A stretch of DNA of 64,000 bases from Actinoallomurus purpureus (lineage in GTDB: Bacteria; Actinomycetota; Actinomycetes; Streptosporangiales; Streptosporangiaceae), in the NCBI RefSeq assembly GCF_024055795.1, contig NZ_JAMXMY010000018.1, positions 124,001 to 188,000 on the forward strand, in the 5' to 3' direction. Below are positions 36,152-44,059 of the stretch, one piece after another. The position numbers and the translations under genes were made by a program. The number at the start of each line of letters is the position of its first letter. Position 1 is the first letter of the stretch. The notes beneath the pieces are model-generated. The model searched no databases, had not been told where the DNA came from, and saw only the letters and a list, made by a program, of their open reading frames with translations.

Positions 36152-36819
36152 GTCGGCTCCGGGTGGATGCGGCCGTCGCGGATGTGGATCTCACGGTCCA
36201 TGGCGGCGGCGACGCTGGGGTCGTGGGTGATGACGATGAGGGTGGTGCCGTCGTCGTGCAGTTCGCGCAGCAGTTTGAGGACGGCGGCGCCGTTGGCGGT
36301 GTCGAGGGCGCCGGTGGGCTCGTCGGCCAGCACGAGGGCGGGCCGGCCGACGAGGGCGCGGGCGATGGCGACACGTTGGCGTTCGCCGCCGGACAGCTGG
36401 GCCGGGCGGTGCCCGAGCCGGTCGCCGAGGCCCACCCGGTCCAGGACCTCGGCGGCCCGGCGGCGGCGTTCGCGCAGGGGGGTGGCGGTGTAGAGGAGGC
36501 CGTCGGCGACGTTGTCCAGCGCGGTGCGGTAGTCGAGCAGGAAGAACTGCTGGAAGACGAAGCCGATGGCGGTGGCGCGCAGCCCGGCGAGCCGCCGGTC
36601 GGTCAATGCGGCGGTGTCCTGGCCGCCCACGACGAGCGTGCCGGAGGTCGGGCGGTCGAGGATGCCGATGAGGTTGAGCAGTGTGGACTTGCCGGAGCCG
36701 GACGGGCCGAGGATCGCCACCTGCTCGTCGCGTTCGATGGTCAGGTCGATGCCGTGCAGGACCTCGACCGGCCCCGGATAGGTCTTGCGTACGTCGTGGA
36801 GCTCGATGACCGGACTCAC
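36148..36819 (-). CDS. MacB-type ABC transporter ATPase
   Basis: 223 residues. Walker A ILGPSGSGKSTLLN, Q-loop FVFQQFFLLD, signature QLSGGERQRVAIARAL, Walker B ALVLADEPTGALD and H-loop VITHDPSVA are all present. It is the standard size of a MacB/LolD ATPase. It overlaps the adaptor gene by 4 nt on one side and the permease gene by 4 nt on the other, so the three proteins are made together as one tripartite exporter. Confidence 0.93.
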   Translation of the reverse strand: MSPVIELHDVRKTYPGPVEVLHGIDLTIERDEQVAILGPSGSGKSTLLNLIGILDRPTSGTLVVGGQDTAALTDRRLAGLRATAIGFVFQQFFLLDYRTALDNVADGLLYTATPLRERRRRAAEVLDRVGLGDRLGHRPAQLSGGERQRVAIARALVGRPALVLADEPTGALDTANGAAVLKLLRELHDDGTTLIVITHDPSVAAAMDREIHIRDGRIHPEPT

Positions 36820-37940
36820 TGCGGGATCACCACCCGGAGGCCCTCGGTGATGCCCGGGCCGGAGATCTCCACCTGGCCGGTGCCCGCGCCGTTGGTGGCG
36901 AACATGCCGGTCTTGACCGCGACTCGCTGTACGGTTCCGCCGCTGGTGACGTCCACGGCGTACCCGCCGGTGGAAAGGGTGACGAGCGCGGTGACCGGTA
37001 CGGCGAGGACGTTCTTGGCGCGCCGGCGGGTGAAGTCGACGGTGACCGGGGCCTGGTCCAGGCCGCCGGTGGCCTTGGGTTTGGTGAGCCGTACGGTCAC
37101 CGCAATGGTGGCGTTGTTGCCGGAGTTCGAGCTCGAGTCGCCGTTGTTGTCGCCGCTGCTCTGCGAGCCGGAGGAACCGCTGCTGCTGGTGGCGGCGGTG
37201 CTGACCTGGGTGATGACGCCGGGCGTACTGCTGCCGTCGGGCAGTTCGACGGTGACCTTGTCCCCGGCGTGCGCCAGGTCGCTGTCCGCGGGCAGGCCCA
37301 CGGTGGCGATGCGGGTGGTGCCGGTGATGTCGACGAGCTGGGCGCCCGCCGCGATCCGGTCGCCGGACTTGGCGTGCTGGGCGGCGATCCGGACCGCGCC
37401 CGGCAGGAACACCAGGTCGGCCAGGGTGACCTGGCCGGTCCTGGTCTGCCCGTGCGCCTTCTGCCAGCGCTTGACGGCCGCCTGGGTCGCGGCGGAGAAG
37501 TAATCGTCGATGGTCATGTCGCGGTACGGGTCGTACCCGAGGGTGCGCAGGTTGCTCTCCAGCTGCCTGACGTCCTTGCCGTCGGAGACGCCCAGGGCGA
37601 GGGTGCGCGACAGCGGCACGGTGCCGTAGAAGAGCCGGACCGGGTGCAGGCCGACGCAGTACAGCTTCTGATCACGGGTGACCGTGGTGCCCTCGGCGGG
37701 CTCGGCGGTGAGGATGCCGGACGCCGACGACTCGAGGGTTCGGGCCCCGCCGAAGCCGAGCGTGCCCTGCTCCTGGTCGGTCTCGACGAGGTCGGCACGG
37801 GTGACCGCGGCGGTCGTGGTGCCCGTGGACGGGGTGGGGGAGGCGGTGGCGGAGGGCCTGGACGTGGCGGTCCACAGGCCTCCGGCGGCGATGACAGCGA
37901 TGCCGCCCACGACGGTGAGCGAGATCCCGAGGCGCTTCAT
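36816..37940 (-). CDS. Efflux adaptor with peptidoglycan-binding domain (HlyD-like)
   Basis: 374 residues. A signal anchor (ISLTVVGGIAVIAAGGLW) is followed by a split adaptor. A barrel half precedes an inserted peptidoglycan-binding 1 domain (VRQLESNLRTLGYDPYRDM, AVKRWQKAHG), and the beta-barrel then resumes with VTVELPDGSSTPG. A Ser/Asn/Gly-rich loop sits near residue 245-270. This design is typical of Gram-positive adaptors, which tether MacB-type exporters to the cell wall. It overlaps the ATPase gene start by 4 nt and follows the lipoprotein gene by 3 nt. Confidence 0.87.
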   Translation of the reverse strand: MKRLGISLTVVGGIAVIAAGGLWTATSRPSATASPTPSTGTTTAAVTRADLVETDQEQGTLGFGGARTLESSASGILTAEPAEGTTVTRDQKLYCVGLHPVRLFYGTVPLSRTLALGVSDGKDVRQLESNLRTLGYDPYRDMTIDDYFSAATQAAVKRWQKAHGQTRTGQVTLADLVFLPGAVRIAAQHAKSGDRIAAGAQLVDITGTTRIATVGLPADSDLAHAGDKVTVELPDGSSTPGVITQVSTAATSSSGSSGSQSSGDNNGDSSSNSGNNATIAVTVRLTKPKATGGLDQAPVTVDFTRRRAKNVLAVPVTALVTLSTGGYAVDVTSGGTVQRVAVKTGMFATNGAGTGQVEISGPGITEGLRVVIPQ

Positions 37941-37943
37941 GGG

Positions 37944-38462
37944 CTACTGGTTCTTCGGCTTGGGCTGGGGCGTGACGCCGCAGGCTCGCATCGCCTTGTC
38001 GACGGCTTCCCTGTCCAGGTTCTTACCGATGTGCATCTTCGACCCCTCGCCCTCGGTCGGCGGGGACGGGTCGGGGAAGTTCGGCACACCGTGCTGCCGG
38101 ACGCAGGCGGACAGCTTGAGCGCCTTGTCGTAGTCCGCGCTGGAGTCCTTGTTCTCGTGAGTGAAGACGCCGTCCAGGTACTTGCCGCAGATCTTCATGA
38201 CCTTCTGGACGATCGGGCTCTGCTTCGTGAGGCCGGGCGGCGGGCTGATGTCGATGTCGCCGTCGGCGTTCACCTTGGGGTCGGCGACGTTGGGGATGCC
38301 GTTCTTACGGGCGCATTCGACGAACTGGCGGGCCTTGGCCTCCTTGGCGGCCGTGCCGAGCGTCGGAGAGCTGGACACCGCCGGGCTGGAGCCGCCCGAG
38401 CCGCAGGCGGTGGCACCGCCGGTCACCAGGAGGGCGGCGGTGGCGAGATACAGGATTCTCAT
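37944..38462 (-). CDS. Lipoprotein of the MacB efflux operon
   Basis: 172 residues. The lipobox ATACGSGGSS near residue 20 shows it is a lipoprotein. The mature part has two related segments, ARQFVECARKNGIPNVADP and LSACVRQHGVPNFPDPSP, each with Cys and a GxPNxxDP motif, so it is an internal duplication that probably forms a compact disulphide fold. Such double-repeat lipoproteins accompany HlyD/MacB genes in actinomycetes. It may bind the cargo or seal the exporter. It is followed after 3 bp by the adaptor gene. Confidence 0.8.
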   Translation of the reverse strand: MRILYLATAALLVTGGATACGSGGSSPAVSSSPTLGTAAKEAKARQFVECARKNGIPNVADPKVNADGDIDISPPPGLTKQSPIVQKVMKICGKYLDGVFTHENKDSSADYDKALKLSACVRQHGVPNFPDPSPPTEGEGSKMHIGKNLDREAVDKAMRACGVTPQPKPKNQ

Positions 38463-38508
38463 GCCGGTGAGCCTCGGGTGCGGGGCTCGGGACGGGCTCA
38501 GCTTCCGG

Positions 38509-39936
38509 TCAGAGTCCGGTCAGACTCCTGACGGGCGGCAGCTCGATCCGGAACTTCGCGCCCTCCCTGGGCGCACTGGTGACCTGGACCGTGCCGCCGT
38601 GGGCTTCCACGATCGAGGCGACGATCGCCAGACCCAGCCCGGAACCGTCGCCGTAGAAGCGGTCGAAGATGCGCGCGGCCCGCTCGGCGTCCATGCCCGG
38701 CCCTTCGTCCGCCACCTCGAGGACGCCCGGCGACGCGGTGACCGTGATCGGCGTGCCCGGCGGGGTGTGCCGGCAGGCGTTGGACAGCAGGTTCGCGGCG
38801 ACCTGCCGGAGCCGGTTCTCCTCGCCGTGGACGTACAGGCCCGCGGCGGCCTCCAGCTCGATGGTCCGGTCCGGAGCCGCGAGCCGGGCGTCGTCCACCG
38901 CGTCGGCGGCGATCGTCGCGAGATCGACCCGCGTCGGGCGCAGCGGGCGGCCCTCGTCCAGCTCGGCGAGCAGCAGCAGTTCCTCCACCAGCCCGGTCAT
39001 CCGGGCCGCCTCGGCCTCGATCCGGCTCATCGCCCGGGCCAGGTCCTCCGGCCTGTCCTGGGCCCCGCTGCGGAACAACTCGGCGTACCCGCGGATGGAG
39101 GTGAGCGGCGTGGACAGTTCGTGCGAGGCGTCGCCGAGGAGCCGCCGCATCCGCTGCTCGGACTCCACGAGCCGGTCGACGTACCGCTGGATCTGGCCGA
39201 GCATGGCGTTCAGCGCCAACCCGACCCGGCCCACCTCAGTCTTGGGGTTCTTGTCGGGCACCCGCCGGGTGAGGTCGCCGCCGGAGATGGCGTCGGCGGT
39301 GGCCGCGATCCGGGCGAGCGGGCGCGCGGTGACCCGCGCCATGACCAGCGCGAGCCCGGCTCCGATCACCACAATGATCACACCGAGGACGAGCTCGATG
39401 ACGGTGAGCTCTCGTAGGACCCCGTCGACCGAGGCGGTCGGGATCGCCAGGGTCACCAGCACCGGGGTGTCACCCTCGTCCATGGTCACCGTCAGCGTCC
39501 GGTAGCCGCCCTGGCCCGTCGAGGCGGAGACCGGCTCATTCGGGGCGTCGGTGGGCCGCCGGGGTGAGAGGTCCGGTCGGTACTCCATCTTCGTCTTGGC
39601 AGCGAACATCTGGCGGTCGAGCAGGGTGCCGCTCTGGCTGCGGACCTCGATGACCAGGCCGAGCGGGAAGACCGCCATGTCAGGGCCCCGCGGGACGCGC
39701 AGGATGCCGCCATCCGCCTTCTGGGGAAGCGGGACGTCGAAGAGCCGGTCCAGATTGTGCTGGTCGGTGTCGGTGGCGAGGACCTGCCGTACGGTGCCCG
39801 CCACCGCCACCAGCTGCTGGTCGAGCTGGTGCTCCAGGTTTCCCGTCATCAGCCTGTTGATGCCCACGCCGAAGGCGGCGAGGCCGAGGACGAGCAGGCC
39901 GACGAGTCCGGCGAGGATGCGCAACCGTAGCGACAT
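38509..39936 (-). CDS. Two-component sensor histidine kinase
   Basis: 475 residues. Two membrane helices (RILAGLVGLLVLGLAAFGVG, and LVLGVIIVVIGAGLALVMA near residue 180) enclose a ~140-residue external sensor. HAMP follows (RPLARIAATADAISGGDLTR), then the phosphorylated His in ASHELSTPLTSIRGY, the N-box LSNACRHTPP and ATP-lid boxes VADEGPGMDAER and GSGLGLAIV. ATG 39936 is chosen; ATG 39963 is possible. It is 46 bp before the lipoprotein gene and divergent from the response regulator. It probably senses envelope stress or an antimicrobial handled by the exporter. Confidence 0.88.
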   Translation of the reverse strand: MSLRLRILAGLVGLLVLGLAAFGVGINRLMTGNLEHQLDQQLVAVAGTVRQVLATDTDQHNLDRLFDVPLPQKADGGILRVPRGPDMAVFPLGLVIEVRSQSGTLLDRQMFAAKTKMEYRPDLSPRRPTDAPNEPVSASTGQGGYRTLTVTMDEGDTPVLVTLAIPTASVDGVLRELTVIELVLGVIIVVIGAGLALVMARVTARPLARIAATADAISGGDLTRRVPDKNPKTEVGRVGLALNAMLGQIQRYVDRLVESEQRMRRLLGDASHELSTPLTSIRGYAELFRSGAQDRPEDLARAMSRIEAEAARMTGLVEELLLLAELDEGRPLRPTRVDLATIAADAVDDARLAAPDRTIELEAAAGLYVHGEENRLRQVAANLLSNACRHTPPGTPITVTASPGVLEVADEGPGMDAERAARIFDRFYGDGSGLGLAIVASIVEAHGGTVQVTSAPREGAKFRIELPPVRSLTGL

Positions 39937-40014
39937 GCCCCAATGGTCGCCTCGCCGGCTCATAAACCACTCAGAAAAGGTGCGACGGCCCCGTGATCGA
40001 GTCACCATGGCCGG

Positions 40015-40704
40015 GTGGTGACATCTCCGGCGCGGCTGCTCGTGGTGGACGACGAGGAGAATATTCGCGACTTGGTCGCAACCAGTCTGCGCTACCAGGG
40101 CTACGAGGTGGCCACGGCGGCCGACGGCCGGTCGGCGCTGGTCCGGGCGGAGACGTTCCGCCCCGACCTCATCGTGCTGGACGTTTCGCTGCCCGACATC
40201 GACGGCTTCCGGGTGTGCGACCGGCTGCAGGGCCTCGGGCAGGCACCGCCGATCATCTTCCTGACCGCACGCCGAACACTGGAGGACAAGCTCACGGGCC
40301 TGTCCTCCGGCGACGACTACATCACCAAGCCGTTCAGCCTGCAGGAACTGCACGCCCGGGTGCGGGTGGTGCTGCGCCGTACCCGGGAGGCGCCGGACGC
40401 ACCGCGCCGATTGCGGGTCGGCGACCTGGAGCTGGACATCGACACCTGTACGGTGCGCCGCGCGGGCGACCAGGTCACCCTCACCCCAACCGAGTTCAAG
40501 TTGCTGCGCTGCCTGATGGAGCACGCGGGCCAGGTGCTGTCCAAGGAGCAGTTGCTCGACCTGGTCTGGAACTACGACTTCGACGGCAACGCACAGGTCG
40601 TCGAGACGTACGTCTACTACCTCCGCAAGAAGCTGGACCGGACCGGCCCACCGTTGATCCACACGGTCCGCGGCTTCGGCTACGCGCTGCGCGCCGGGTC
40701 ATAA
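40015..40704 (+). CDS. OmpR/PhoB-family response regulator
   Basis: 229 residues from GTG 40015. The receiver domain has acidic VVDDEENIRD, the phosphorylated Asp in LIVLDVSLPDIDGF, Thr in IIFLTARRT and Lys in YITKPFSL. The C-terminal winged helix reads LTPTEFKLLRCLMEHAGQVL then VETYVYYLRKKLDR. It is separated from the kinase gene by 78 bp of shared promoter DNA. The arrangement is unusual because most pairs are co-oriented. It probably activates the minus-strand export operon. Confidence 0.9.
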   Translation: MVTSPARLLVVDDEENIRDLVATSLRYQGYEVATAADGRSALVRAETFRPDLIVLDVSLPDIDGFRVCDRLQGLGQAPPIIFLTARRTLEDKLTGLSSGDDYITKPFSLQELHARVRVVLRRTREAPDAPRRLRVGDLELDIDTCTVRRAGDQVTLTPTEFKLLRCLMEHAGQVLSKEQLLDLVWNYDFDGNAQVVETYVYYLRKKLDRTGPPLIHTVRGFGYALRAGS

Positions 40705-40746
40705 GGGATCATCCGCCGTACCCCGCTTACCCTGGAATAGAAGGAA

Positions 40747-40784
40747 CCGGCCCTCCCGCTCCCGAGAAGGGAGGGGAGGGCCGG
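40747..40784. terminator. Bidirectional hairpin between the regulator and the 32-residue peptide gene
   Basis: CCGGCCCTCCC (40747-40757) pairs with GGGAGGGCCGG (40774-40784) around a 16-nt loop. Genes converge here, so it can stop both transcripts. Confidence 0.65.
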
Positions 40785-40791
40785 CGACGTT

Positions 40792-40890
40792 CTACTTCTT
40801 CCCCGGGTGGGGCGTCGTGGTCGTCGGGGCCTTGGTCAGGCTCCCGTCCCTCGGGTCGGGCTCACCCGTGGGCTGCTGCTGCTGCGACAT
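40792..40890 (-). CDS. 32-residue hydrophilic peptide, unknown
   Basis: ATG 40890 lies 6 nt after GAGGAG, a strong start. The peptide begins MSQQQQPTGEPDPRDGS and ends TTTTPHPGKK. It is rich in Gln, Pro and Thr, with no Cys, no hydrophobic stretch and no signal. An in-frame ATG at 40914 would add MSQSEEQA but its ribosome-binding site is too close. The frame ends just before a terminator hairpin. A second peptide of similar size and ending (41676) lies 0.8 kb away. Unstructured protein or precursor peptide; no modifying enzyme is adjacent. Confidence 0.55.
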   Translation of the reverse strand: MSQQQQPTGEPDPRDGSLTKAPTTTTPHPGKK

Positions 40891-41106
40891 AGCTTGCTCC
40901 TCGCTTTGAGACATTCCTTACGAGCGTGTAGCTCGCAAGACGTATGGTCCGGATTTATCTCTCTGCGGCAAGAAGGATTTCGAAATCCTGCGGGCGGGGG
41001 CCGACCCGGCCCGAACTGCGGCCGCCGCATGGCCGCGCACTGCCGTGAGGCAAGGAAGAGGGGCCCGGCTTGGCCGGGCCCCTCGATTACTTACGCCTCA
41101 GCGGTG

Positions 41107-41322
41107 CTACCGCAGCTTGCGCGTGCGGCGAACCACGTGGTGGTGAGTCACCACGTGGTGGTGAGTCACCACGTGGTGGTGAGTCACCACGTGGTGGTGA
41201 GTCACCACGTGGTGGTGGCCACCGCCGGAGCCCGGGTTGCAGGCCGTCAGGCCCAGCGCAGCAGCGAGCATCGTGCCGGTGGCGGCGACGGCGACGGCGG
41301 CCTTCTTCAGGTTCCTCGTCAT
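41107..41322 (-). CDS. Lipoprotein with His-rich HHHVVT tandem repeats
   Basis: 71 residues. ATG 41322 follows GAGGGG. The start is a lipoprotein signal (KKAAVAVAATGTMLAAALGL then TACNPG), so the mature protein is attached to the outer membrane face through Cys ~28. The mature chain is GSGGG, then HHHVVT repeated four times plus HHHVV (15 His in 29 residues), then RRTRKLR. Such density implies binding of Ni, Zn, Cu or Co, or pH-dependent charge. Homologues are unknown to me. At the DNA level the repeats are nearly exact, so copy number may vary. Confidence 0.75.
   Translation of the reverse strand: MTRNLKKAAVAVAATGTMLAAALGLTACNPGSGGGHHHVVTHHHVVTHHHVVTHHHVVTHHHVVRRTRKLR
41133..41217. repeat. 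Tandem 18-bp repeat encoding HHHVVT
   Basis: The unit CACGTGGTGGTGAGTCAC is repeated four times in perfect register, with a fifth partial copy at 41205-41217. Each unit also contains the palindrome CACCACGTGGTG across the join. Perfect identity of synonymous positions indicates recent expansion by slippage or recombination. Confidence 0.9.
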
Positions 41323-41581
41323 CGTTGTTCCCCTCTTCGAGGTAAGCGCTGCGACTTTTGTCGTCAGCAATGTTGACTGTGCGTGCTTGGCGCGCATTCG
41401 CAGCGAAATATGATGCACGTCACATCATTGCGTCAGGCGTTGGCGCCAATCGCCCGATTCGCGCGTGCGTAAGACGGTCCCGGGTGTCGATGGGGGTGTA
41501 GCTCATCTTTTGCAGGGGTGCGACACGAGGTCGCGGATGACAGTGAACCGCGACGCCTCGACCCGAGCGTAGGGACGAGAA

Positions 41582-41649
41582 AGCGGCCCCCCCGGAGGGA
41601 GGGCCGCTCGGTGCCCTAACGGGCCTGAGTCAGAAGCCTGACTCAGGCC
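41582..41649. terminator. Two consecutive hairpins after the 33-residue peptide gene
   Basis: AGCGGCCC/GGGCCGCT (41582-41589 with 41601-41608) and GGCCTGAGTCAG/CTGACTCAGGCC (41622-41633 with 41638-41649, 4-nt loop). The second is a 12-bp perfect stem 27 nt after the 33-residue peptide stop. The interval 41323-41675 contains nothing else I recognise, apart from the promoter of the His-rich gene. Confidence 0.6.
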
Positions 41650-41675
41650 TCGGCTAGGCAACCTGCGGCTCGGGG

Positions 41676-41777
41676 CTAGTTCACCCCGGGCTTCGCCGGC
41701 TTCTGCGTCCGGGCGGGCATCTCGTCGCCGCTACCGTTGCCGCGGCCGCTGCCGCCGTCCTTGTCTGTGCCACCCAT
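41676..41777 (-). CDS. 33-residue hydrophilic peptide, unknown
   Basis: ATG 41777 follows GAGGAG by 5-6 nt. The peptide starts MGGTDKDGGSGRGNGSG and ends QKPAKPGVN. It is Gly/Lys/Pro-rich with no Cys or hydrophobic part. A strong hairpin follows the stop, so it is a complete transcription unit. In size, ribosome-binding site and Pro-Lys-rich end it parallels the peptide at 40792. Neither belongs to a family I know. Confidence 0.5.
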   Translation of the reverse strand: MGGTDKDGGSGRGNGSGDEMPARTQKPAKPGVN

Positions 41778-41983
41778 GTGAGGCTCCTCGGTTTGTCGGT
41801 GCCCATTTCGGCACCCTCGGGAAGTACCGTGCGCGCTCCGGCCTCCCGCGCAACGTTTCCTCGATCGCCTTTCTGCCTGGTATGCCGATGCCCGTCGTCC
41901 TCGGACAGTACAAGTCGGCCTCTTCATAAAGGAGCGGCTACGCGCGCTGACCGCGCGGAAAGACGACAGACCGGGAGACGACA

Positions 41984-42448
41984 ATGTCAAAACCCCAGTA
42001 CATGCCCGAGACGGCCACCGTGCTGGTGGCCTGGCCGCAAACGATCAGCGGTATCGCGGTCGCGTTCACGCTGACCGTCTCCTTCGAGGGGGACGCGGTG
42101 CCGACCTTGGAGGAGCTGATCGAGCTCGTGGCCGTCAGGAAGTCGGCCGCAAAAGCCGGGGATCTGCAGTTCACGTCCCTTCAATACGAGGGGCGGGAGC
42201 TGCTGTACCCGGGCGAGGTCGAGGTGCGTGACGGCGAGCCCGCCCTGGAGCTGGCCGGGTGGATGACGCTCGACGGCTTCGACCTCGACCTCGTCCTCGG
42301 GCTTCGCTTCGCGGAGCCCAACGGGGCGGACCAGGAGGTGCTGACCATGCTCCTGTCCACCGTGAAGGAGGCAACAACGGAACGGTGGGCGTGGGGTCTG
42401 TGGTTCGGTTCCTGCCGGTACCACGGCACGCTGCTGACGATGGGCTGA
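41984..42448 (+). CDS. Conserved-looking hypothetical cytosolic protein
   Basis: 154 residues, ATG 41984 behind GGGAGACG. Alternating strands (VAFTLTVSFEGDAVPTLEEL, FTSLQYEGRELLYPGEVEV) suggest an alpha/beta or beta-rich fold with an acidic surface; the end is Trp-rich (ERWAWGLWFGSCRYHG). No signal peptide, membrane span or catalytic motif is visible. It is a single gene ended by the strong hairpin at 42500 and converges with the secretion operon. Confidence 0.65.
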   Translation: MSKPQYMPETATVLVAWPQTISGIAVAFTLTVSFEGDAVPTLEELIELVAVRKSAAKAGDLQFTSLQYEGRELLYPGEVEVRDGEPALELAGWMTLDGFDLDLVLGLRFAEPNGADQEVLTMLLSTVKEATTERWAWGLWFGSCRYHGTLLTMG

Positions 42449-42499
42449 GTCCCACGCTGCCCTTCCCTGACCTGATCGGGGATGGGTGAACATCGGGGT

Positions 42500-42544
42500 G
42501 TCCCGGCGGGCGGTTACGACGACAACGTCGCCGCCCGCCGGGAC
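42500..42544. terminator. 14-bp perfect-stem bidirectional terminator
   Basis: GTCCCGGCGGGCGG (42500-42513) pairs with CCGCCCGCCGGGAC (42531-42544) around a 17-nt loop. It separates the convergent genes ending at 42448 and 42650. Confidence 0.75.
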
Positions 42545-42649
42545 GCCTTCCCTTCGCGGCCGTGACGATCCGGCGCCGCATGGCCGTGGCAACGCCTCCC
42601 GGTGCGGTGGGACACCCCGGGCGTACGGGACGCTGCTGTATCCGGTCCG

Positions 42650-43363
42650 TCAGGAGTTGTACTTATTCCAGAGCCGTTTCATCGTCTCCTGCGCCTCGGC
42701 GGTGGAACCGAAGACACGGGGCACACGGTCCAGCACCGTCTTCAGGTCGTCCGCGGAGCACACCCACACCCCGGTCGCGGTGGCGAAGGCCCTGTTCGTC
42801 ATCCCCGGCACGCATACGATCGCCAGCACGGGCTTGCGACCGAGCGCGCGGGACAGCCGCCGTGCCTGATGAACGGCCTGCCCCGTTGGATTCTTCGGCA
42901 GCACACGTCGGCCCACCCGCATGGTGTCGCCATCGACGGTCACCTCACCGTGCCCGGTCTTCACCTCGACGGCCGCAGCGCCGCAGCCCTCGGTGAACAC
43001 CACCGCGTCACAGTCGCCTCCCCGGTCTCCGAGCTTGATCCCGTACGCCACCGCGATCGAGCCGGTACGCCGGATCACCGCCCGTACCTCCCGCTCGGAA
43101 CGCGCGCCGATCGCAGCCTGGCCCGCTTGCCTCAGGGTCCGTCGGGAACGGGCCCAGGCATACCAGGAACCTCCCGCCGCTGCCACTCCCACGACGGCGG
43201 CCAGTGCCCGCAGCGGTGCCACACCGGTGTACACGACCCCCACCAGGGAACCGAGCGCGACGACGGCCAGCACCGCCGCGGCGGCTCCGTAGAGAATCCC
43301 CGTAGCCCGCCGCCGCCACATCTGCTGGGAGACGTAGCCGCCGGCCCGCCCTACCTCATACAT
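42650..43363 (-). CDS. Membrane-anchored NERD-domain protein (nuclease-related)
   Basis: 237 residues. Two N-terminal hydrophobic helices (ILYGAAAAVLAVVALGSLVG and APLRALAAVVGVAAAGG) are followed by a restriction-endonuclease-like NERD domain: GARSEREVRAVIRRTGSIAV, then GDCDAVVFTEGCGAAAVEVKTGHG, where D and ExK form the nuclease-type site. NERD domains occur in DNA-processing and mobile-element proteins. Its start overlaps the AIM24 gene by 8 nt, so it is made together with it. It is the last gene of the VirD4 operon, an odd position for an envelope component. Confidence 0.8.
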   Translation of the reverse strand: MYEVGRAGGYVSQQMWRRRATGILYGAAAAVLAVVALGSLVGVVYTGVAPLRALAAVVGVAAAGGSWYAWARSRRTLRQAGQAAIGARSEREVRAVIRRTGSIAVAYGIKLGDRGGDCDAVVFTEGCGAAAVEVKTGHGEVTVDGDTMRVGRRVLPKNPTGQAVHQARRLSRALGRKPVLAIVCVPGMTNRAFATATGVWVCSADDLKTVLDRVPRVFGSTAEAQETMKRLWNKYNS

Positions 43364-44042
43364 GGGCGTTCGTCCGCTCAGGGAACAGCCAACCGCGCAG
43401 ATTGGACGCCGCCCGGGTCTGGATCAGAACGTGCCCGGGACCGTGGAACTCGCCGACCCAGAGTTCACCGGTGAGGACGGCCTTGAGCGGTCCGCCCAGT
43501 GGTCCGCTCTTCATCTTCATCCCCGCCGACCATGCCACCAGATGTCCGGAGTCGACGATCAGCTGTTCCCCACGCGCGACCTCGAGGTGCTCGATCGCTC
43601 CGTACGTGGCGAGGGCGACCTGGCCGGTACCCGCGAGGCCGACGGCGGTCAGCCCCTCATGCATCAGAAGCGGGGTGCTCCCGGACGCGCGGGTCGTGAC
43701 GTCCACCGTCGTGGCGTAGGCGAGGACCGAGCCGGTTTGCGCCTTCAGAGGCCCCGTCTGACCGACATCGAGCACGGCGACGTCACCCGGGAACGAGGGC
43801 ACGGCCCGCACCCAGCCTCCGCCGCGGCGGCCGGCGGTGTACTTGGCGACGACCAGGGTCTGCTCGGTGAGCAGCTTACGGGTCAGCCCCCTGGCAAGGC
43901 CGCCGCCACCGAGCGTCGCGGTCACCGACACGTTCCCGGACATCGCGGCCATGGAGGATCGTTCGACGAAGACCGATTCGCCGACCGTGAGCCGGCAGAC
44001 CGCGGCGGCATAGGCCGGTCCGCATGAAACATCGATGTGCAC
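43356..44042 (-). CDS. AIM24-family protein
   Basis: 228 residues from GTG 44042 behind GGAGAACTCT. The AIM24 double-psi-like beta repeats are visible: VGESVFVERSSMAAMSGNV, GEQLIVDSGHLVAWSAGM and the closing LWVGEFHGPGHVLIQTRA. The family is found in bacteria and mitochondria (inner-membrane organisation) and is often linked to membrane stress or tellurium-resistance loci; its activity is unknown. Here it lies between a small membrane protein and the NERD gene downstream of a VirD4-like ATPase, suggesting a scaffold or membrane role for the secretion channel. Confidence 0.82.
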   Translation of the reverse strand: MHIDVSCGPAYAAAVCRLTVGESVFVERSSMAAMSGNVSVTATLGGGGLARGLTRKLLTEQTLVVAKYTAGRRGGGWVRAVPSFPGDVAVLDVGQTGPLKAQTGSVLAYATTVDVTTRASGSTPLLMHEGLTAVGLAGTGQVALATYGAIEHLEVARGEQLIVDSGHLVAWSAGMKMKSGPLGGPLKAVLTGELWVGEFHGPGHVLIQTRAASNLRGWLFPERTNAHV

Positions 44043-44059
44043 AGAGTTCTCCGGCTCGA

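Noticed and set aside
36163-38531. Plus-strand frames opposite the ATPase/adaptor/lipoprotein genes
   Set aside because: Rich in Asp/Glu/Gly and Val repeats without domains; the minus-strand genes have complete motifs and coupled starts.
41133-41217. CRISPR-like repeated block
   Set aside because: The 18-bp units are head-to-tail with no spacers and encode HHHVVT in frame in a lipoprotein.
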